Assembly: GCA_002762795.1 (NCBI GenBank)
Contig: PCYA01000001.1
Span: forward strand, 1,011 to 44,640
DNA from: Candidatus Woesearchaeota archaeon CG10_big_fil_rev_8_21_14_0_10_37_12
Lineage (GTDB): Archaea; Nanobdellota; Nanobdellia; Woesearchaeales; ARS49
Direction: 5' to 3'
DNA length: 43,630 nucleotides
Shown: piece by piece, positions 39,930-43,630 of the stretch
How positions within the stretch are numbered: the first letter of the stretch is position 1
How the letters are laid out: each line of letters opens with the position of its first letter
The notes under the pieces: model-generated
Told to the model about the DNA's origin: nothing
The model's input: the letters and a program-made list of their open reading frames with translations, nothing else
Database searches by the model: none
Program-made: the position numbers and the translations under genes

Positions 39930-39963
39930 AATTTTTAAATATTTTTTCATTTCCGGCTGAAAA

Positions 39964-40821
39964 ATGAGGCTTGCAGAATTTAACTGGCCCGGTGGCTCAT
40001 TTCTCATAAGCTACCACATCATACTGCTAATAACCTTGCCAATTTATTTAGTTAATAATGCTTTCCCAACAGCTCTTTTCCTCTGGACATTACTTCTTGC
40101 TGCCCTTTGCGAACTATCAGTTACTTCAGGATATCACCGCCTCTACACACACAAAACATACAAATTAAACAAAATAGCTGAATTTATCCTCATTGCTATC
40201 GGAACACTCGCAACACAAGGCAGCATAATCAAATGGGCGCATGACCACAGACTCCACCACCAATACGTTGATACTGACAAAGACCCCTATTCTGTAAAAA
40301 AAGGATTCTGGCACGCACATTTTTTCTGGATGATGAAAAAATCAAAATTTAACAAGCACCTCGTATCGGACTTATTCAAAAACAAACTCGTAAAAATTCA
40401 ACATGACTATTATACACTCTGGCTGATAATTGTTAATCTTCTAATCATTTTTATTTTTGGATGGTATTATCAAAATTACTTCGGAGCATTTGTTTTTATT
40501 TTTCTATTAAGAACATTCATCATACACCACATAACATGGTCTGTTAACTCAGCATCACACACGTTCGGCTCTCAACCATACTCAACTGCATCGACTGCAA
40601 CAGACAGCACACTAAGCGCATTATTCACATTCGGAGAAGAATACCACAATTTCCATCACACATTTCCTGACGATTACAGAAACGGATACAAAACATGGCA
40701 GTACGACCCAACAAAATGGACAATATGGCTACTCAACAAAACAGGACTTGCACACGCTTTACAAAGAACACGAGAAGAAGCAGTGCAGAACGCAATAGAA
40801 TTTACGAAAAAGAAAATATAA
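39964..40821 (+). CDS. Fatty-acyl (delta-9 type) desaturase
   Basis: A 285-residue membrane di-iron desaturase. The three His boxes are HRLYTH, HDHRLHH and EEYHNFHHTFP, with two pairs of hydrophobic segments and a His/Asn near NSASHTFG. Family members insert a cis double bond into acyl chains bound to CoA or lipid, using O2. A TATA-like TTTTTAAATATTTT lies near 39932-39945. Acyl desaturases are rare in archaea, so recent gain from bacteria is plausible. Confidence 0.9.
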   Translation: MRLAEFNWPGGSFLISYHIILLITLPIYLVNNAFPTALFLWTLLLAALCELSVTSGYHRLYTHKTYKLNKIAEFILIAIGTLATQGSIIKWAHDHRLHHQYVDTDKDPYSVKKGFWHAHFFWMMKKSKFNKHLVSDLFKNKLVKIQHDYYTLWLIIVNLLIIFIFGWYYQNYFGAFVFIFLLRTFIIHHITWSVNSASHTFGSQPYSTASTATDSTLSALFTFGEEYHNFHHTFPDDYRNGYKTWQYDPTKWTIWLLNKTGLAHALQRTREEAVQNAIEFTKKKI

Positions 40822-40852
40822 TTTCTTTCTTCATTTTTATCATATTGATATT

Positions 40853-41086
40853 TTACACCAACAAAAATAACGCTAAAGCAGCAGCAGTAAGTCCCAAATC
40901 TCGGATACCTGTTTGCCAGTCAGTAAAAAACACAGTAAACGTAATCACTGCAAACCAAACAGTTACAACTAACGAGACTATTTTAAGATAAAATCCAGTT
41001 ATTAACAAAATTGCAAAGAAAATGTTCAAAAACGCATGTCCTTTCCAAAATGTCTTTAAATTCCTGGACTTGCTTTTCTTCAACAT
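40853..41086 (-). pseudogene. DoxX-like membrane protein, C-terminal remnant
   Basis: A 77-residue frame reading WKGHAFLNIFFAILLITGFYLKI, then DWQTGIRDLGLTAAALALFLL, which resembles the C-terminal half of DoxX-type membrane proteins. The N-terminal half is absent; upstream sequence is the end of a binding lipoprotein gene in another frame. It is likely a remnant fused at a deletion point near 41050. Confidence 0.45.
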
Positions 41087-41822
41087 CTGAAGGGATAATT
41101 AACTTACCAGCATATCCTTTTTCTTTAAATTCTTTAACAAGCTTAAAATTTGTAGCATGATCAATAGTCGCAAGCAAAATAAAATCGGGTTTTTCTTGCA
41201 TTGCTCTGCTCGTTATAGTATGAAATTCTGTGTTTGTGGTATCAATTTTACTTTTCTTGAATGTAAGATCATATTCCTCAGAAATTCCCGACATAATGTT
41301 TTGTAAAAGCTGACCTTGTGCACCTTCTGCAACAATGAGATGAAATGTTTTAAGTCCTTCCTGTTGAACATATGGGAAGCTTTTACGCATTTGATAAAGA
41401 GGGCTTGGATAAAGACAAAGCATATTTTCATATTTTCGGAACTCTTCGGCCCACGTAGAAAAACCTACAAGCGTAACAGTTTCTTTATCGTCAGATGTCT
41501 GAAAAAAATAAACTGCTCCAGAAAGTTCAGGCCCAAACGGTCCAAAGACATAGTTTACTTCATTTATTTCAACAAGTTTCTTAAACGCACTAATGCTGTC
41601 TTTTGATTCAAACTTACTGTCCTCAATAACAAACGAGCAATCTGCGTTTTCAATATACAAATCAATACCTTTTACAATCTCACTTCCAAAATAAGACCAA
41701 TCACCACTCAGGGGAAGAATTGCGCCTATTTTTGTTTTTGTGGAAGGGGGTGCTGCTGTTTCTATTAACGCGCATGCTGAGAGCAACAAAATTATTGTTA
41801 CGGCAAAACATTTTTCAATCAT
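40983..41822 (-). CDS. LivJ-type substrate-binding lipoprotein, probably 3'-truncated
   Basis: A 279-residue lipoprotein: the signal MIEKCFAVTIILLLSAC has the lipobox LSAC. The mature part begins TKIGAILPLSGDWSYFG, the type I binding fold, with GPFGPELSGAVYF and ARGAQGQ-like VAEGAQGQLLQN. Members of this fold have about 350-400 residues; after KQVQEFKDI the homologous C-terminal lobe is missing and the tail reads through a DoxX-like remnant. ATG 41822 is leaderless (TTAAATAAG about 27 nt upstream). Confidence 0.65.
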   Translation of the reverse strand: MIEKCFAVTIILLLSACALIETAAPPSTKTKIGAILPLSGDWSYFGSEIVKGIDLYIENADCSFVIEDSKFESKDSISAFKKLVEINEVNYVFGPFGPELSGAVYFFQTSDDKETVTLVGFSTWAEEFRKYENMLCLYPSPLYQMRKSFPYVQQEGLKTFHLIVAEGAQGQLLQNIMSGISEEYDLTFKKSKIDTTNTEFHTITSRAMQEKPDFILLATIDHATNFKLVKEFKEKGYAGKLIIPSDVEEKQVQEFKDILERTCVFEHFLCNFVNNWILS

Positions 41823-41956
41823 GATAGTCTTTAGTACTGACTGCTTATTTAATTGAATGAACAAATAATGGAACGAAAAATGAATTTTTAATATTTTTTT
41901 AATTTTTATTCCAATTTTTCAAAGCATTTATAAACTGAGAAAAAATAAAGAGGGGC

Positions 41957-42895
41957 ATGTTAGATCAAACAGGCAAGAAAATTCTTGGACTTTATTTTGA
42001 GAATACTCGCGCATCCTTAACAACAATATCAAAAAAACTCAAAATTCCAAAATCTACAGTTAATTACCACATTAAAAAGCTAGAAAAAGAAAAGATCATA
42101 ACAAGAAATATTGCCTTGTTTAATTATCCAAATTTAGGTTTTTGTGCAGGGTATTCGTTGCTGTTGAAAGTTGCTGATTGTTCAGATGATGATCTTAACA
42201 GCATTTTCCATATGAATGACTCTGTTGTGAACGCATTTAGAATTACAGGAAATTTTGATATCGCAAGTACAGTTTTTGTGAGGACTGTCGCAAATATACA
42301 GGACATTCTTGACATTGTTAAAAAACAGCTCAAAGGCCGGTTACGTGATTCTTCTGTTTCTCGTATTAATCGTCTTATATTTCATCCGCTAAAAAAGGAG
42401 CTGTACACATCCATGAATCCAGTAGTTCTTAACTTTGAAGAGATTCAGCAGATAAAAATGAAGAACGAGGACAAACAAATCTTGCGAATCATTGCAAGAG
42501 ATGGGAATGTTTCATTAGTTGAAATTGCCAACCAATTAAAGATTCCGGCCCAAAGAGTCGCATACAAGTTCAGGCAATTAATTCATGAAAAAATTATTCT
42601 GCATTTCAGACCCATTTTGGATTTGAAGTATAAAGCCGCTATTTTTCATCTTAAGCTTATTTCTTCTTCTAAACTTTTGAAAACTCTTGAGGTTTTCGCA
42701 AATCAGGATAAAAACGTCAATGTACATGCCTTCATGGATGGTCCATTTCAAGCAACAATTCAGATATTATATCAAGATTATTCAGAGGTGGTTCATTTTA
42801 ACGATAAACTAAAAAAACTTCTTGGTGATGATTTGAAATCGCTAGAGTGGTGTATTGCGGGGAAGGAAATCTTAAGAGAAGTCCTGCCCTATTAA
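41957..42895 (+). CDS. Tandem Lrp-like regulator with two helix-turn-helix domains
   Basis: A 312-residue protein with two Lrp-type units: helix-turn-helix 1 (residues 1-55, TTISKKLKIPKSTVNYHIKKLE) with an alpha/beta domain, and helix-turn-helix 2 (about 168-215, VEIANQLKIPAQRVAYKFRQL) with a second such domain (to 312). It may bind DNA as a pseudo-dimer. GAGG precedes ATG 41957. It diverges from the binding lipoprotein, perhaps its former regulator. The stop overlaps the convergent dcd gene. Confidence 0.8.
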   Translation: MLDQTGKKILGLYFENTRASLTTISKKLKIPKSTVNYHIKKLEKEKIITRNIALFNYPNLGFCAGYSLLLKVADCSDDDLNSIFHMNDSVVNAFRITGNFDIASTVFVRTVANIQDILDIVKKQLKGRLRDSSVSRINRLIFHPLKKELYTSMNPVVLNFEEIQQIKMKNEDKQILRIIARDGNVSLVEIANQLKIPAQRVAYKFRQLIHEKIILHFRPILDLKYKAAIFHLKLISSSKLLKTLEVFANQDKNVNVHAFMDGPFQATIQILYQDYSEVVHFNDKLKKLLGDDLKSLEWCIAGKEILREVLPY

Positions 42896-43458
42896 AAAAT
42901 CTTCCCGCCCTGATAATTTGTCTCCTTTTGCTCACCGTAATGCGATTCGCCAGTCAACATACTAAATGCAACTTGTGCAACTCGTGCACCAAGCTGAATA
43001 CTTCCATTTAATGACGGATTAAGCAAAAACGTAAGATAGCCTTCAAAACCTGCTTCAATAAAACCAAAACTCATCGTAGATTGTGTGAAGCGGAATACCG
43101 AGCTCCTGTTTGCCAAATGAGCCATCATATTTCTTGGCATCTTCAGTTTTTCGCAAGTAACTATTAAATAGGGCTTGCCTGCCTGCAAATCAACAAAATC
43201 AGTTGTTGTAATAATTTCCTCAGATTCATACCCATCAAGCCGGCTTTCATAGCCAGGAAGCACAAACACTTTTCCAATCTTCGGAGATACGTTATTTTGC
43301 TTGTTAATAGCTAACTTCCCTGCGTTTGTTATTTCAATAATCGCACACACACGCACATCAATACCATTCGCAGTTAACTGCGCATCAAGATCATCAAAAC
43401 CTGTAACAAGACTTTGTGACTCAATCAACATTTTAAGGACAGGCTTGCTAAGATGCAT
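42892..43458 (-). CDS. dcd: dCTP deaminase / dUTPase family
   Basis: A 188-residue trimeric-type enzyme. ANRSSVFRFT, MSFGFIEAGFEGYLTFLL (with the general base Glu) and GARVAQVAFSML are the dCTP deaminase motifs; archaeal members may also hydrolyse dUTP. It makes dUMP precursors for thymidylate synthesis. ATG 43458 is leaderless, with AATTAAATACC at 43477-43487; upstream in-frame codons read a P1 hairpin. Confidence 0.85.
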   Translation of the reverse strand: MHLSKPVLKMLIESQSLVTGFDDLDAQLTANGIDVRVCAIIEITNAGKLAINKQNNVSPKIGKVFVLPGYESRLDGYESEEIITTTDFVDLQAGKPYLIVTCEKLKMPRNMMAHLANRSSVFRFTQSTMSFGFIEAGFEGYLTFLLNPSLNGSIQLGARVAQVAFSMLTGESHYGEQKETNYQGGKIF

Positions 43459-43496
43459 GAAACAAACAACTTTGATAAGGTATTTAATTGTTTTGT

Positions 43497-43549
43497 GAAC
43501 TTTGAAAAAATCATTTAAATACATCAAAGTTCCCAAGCCAACTTTGAAT
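43497..43549. repeat. Partial P1 element beside dcd promoter
   Basis: GAACTTTGA (43497-43505) pairs with TCAAAGTTC (43524-43532), followed by CCAAGCCAACTTTGAATG, the P1 left half. It is then cut by a P2 element at 43550, so the two families are nested. Confidence 0.65.
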
Positions 43550-43630
43550 GTCAAGAACCACTGGTGATCGCTCCTTCGTCGCTAAACACCAGTGGCATGA
43601 CTGTTCAGAAAGTTATAAGAAAATATAGTC
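43550..43630. repeat. P2 palindromic element, cut by window edge
   Basis: GTCAAGAACCACTGGTGATC to ATGACTGTTCAGAAA matches 31140-31200 almost exactly apart from the CTCCTTCGTCGC hairpin region; the right arm lies beyond the window. Confidence 0.75.

Overview
The window looks like a chromosomal segment of an AT-rich archaeon. Archaeal markers are GatD/GatE, a class I CCA-adding enzyme, TruD, a two-AAA-domain CDC48, the rpo7-spt4-S24e-S27ae cluster, archaeal FAD synthase (RibL), TrmB/Lrp/HxlR regulators, NurA, and a tRNA-Thr with an anticodon-loop intron. Promoters are TATA-type, and several genes start about 25-30 nt after a TATA box (leaderless); others carry GGAGG/GGTGA ribosome sites. Small genes, many toxin-antitoxin-like pairs and dense palindromic repeats suggest a DPANN-type genome (Woesearchaeota-like), but that placement is inference.

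Layout. 1-2734: an arginase-like ureohydrolase (cut by the left edge) diverges from a TrmB regulator fused to a UrtA/AmiC-type ligand-binding domain. 3024-5603: a three-gene ABC-2 exporter. 5670-7030: multi-hairpin repeats flanking a ParE/RelE-type toxin-antitoxin pair. 7156-9427: a small membrane protein, a NurA nuclease invaded by heptad repeats, and two head-to-head gene remnants (TrmB and LivJ-type binding protein). 9569-15425: DUF4258/DUF2283 pair, membrane exporter, CCA enzyme, DUF202 protein, cation/proton antiporter, PIN protein, histidine phosphatase and a B3/B4 protein. 15560-16972: transcription/ribosome operon. 16973-17743: repeats plus a probable structured RNA on the minus strand. 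17744-21156: RibL and a probable three-gene minus-strand operon ending in a secreted Cys-rich DUF4215-like protein. 21319-23971: tRNA-Thr, an unknown helical protein, adenylate kinase, TruD and Nudix. 24251-25910: threonine aldolase, tRNA-Arg and a repeat-rich stretch containing pieces of that tRNA. 25911-34168: glycosyltransferase, GatE/GatD, CDC48 and a SecB-like protein. 34476-43630: exchanger, interrupted acetyltransferase, TatD, Lrp regulators, nucleoside-salvage remnants, an HxlR/Cys-rich peptide/CPIC membrane protein locus, a fatty-acyl desaturase, a truncated binding lipoprotein and a dCTP deaminase.

Candidate systems. (1) Arginase plus a cytoplasmic urea/amide-type sensor-regulator sharing a promoter with a palindrome. 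(2) An HxlR regulator facing a 48-residue nine-cysteine peptide and a CPIC membrane protein across a 19-bp palindrome, which looks like a metal or metalloid response module. (3) At least four families of non-coding repeats: a strict 7-bp array (consensus NNNCAGT) that often abuts or supplies stop codons, composite multi-hairpin elements, a 162-bp element that interrupts an acetyltransferase gene in frame, and tRNA-end duplications. (4) A tRNA-Thr whose 3' acceptor strand doubles as the Shine-Dalgarno sequence of the next gene. Identities come from reading motifs by eye; no database search was made.
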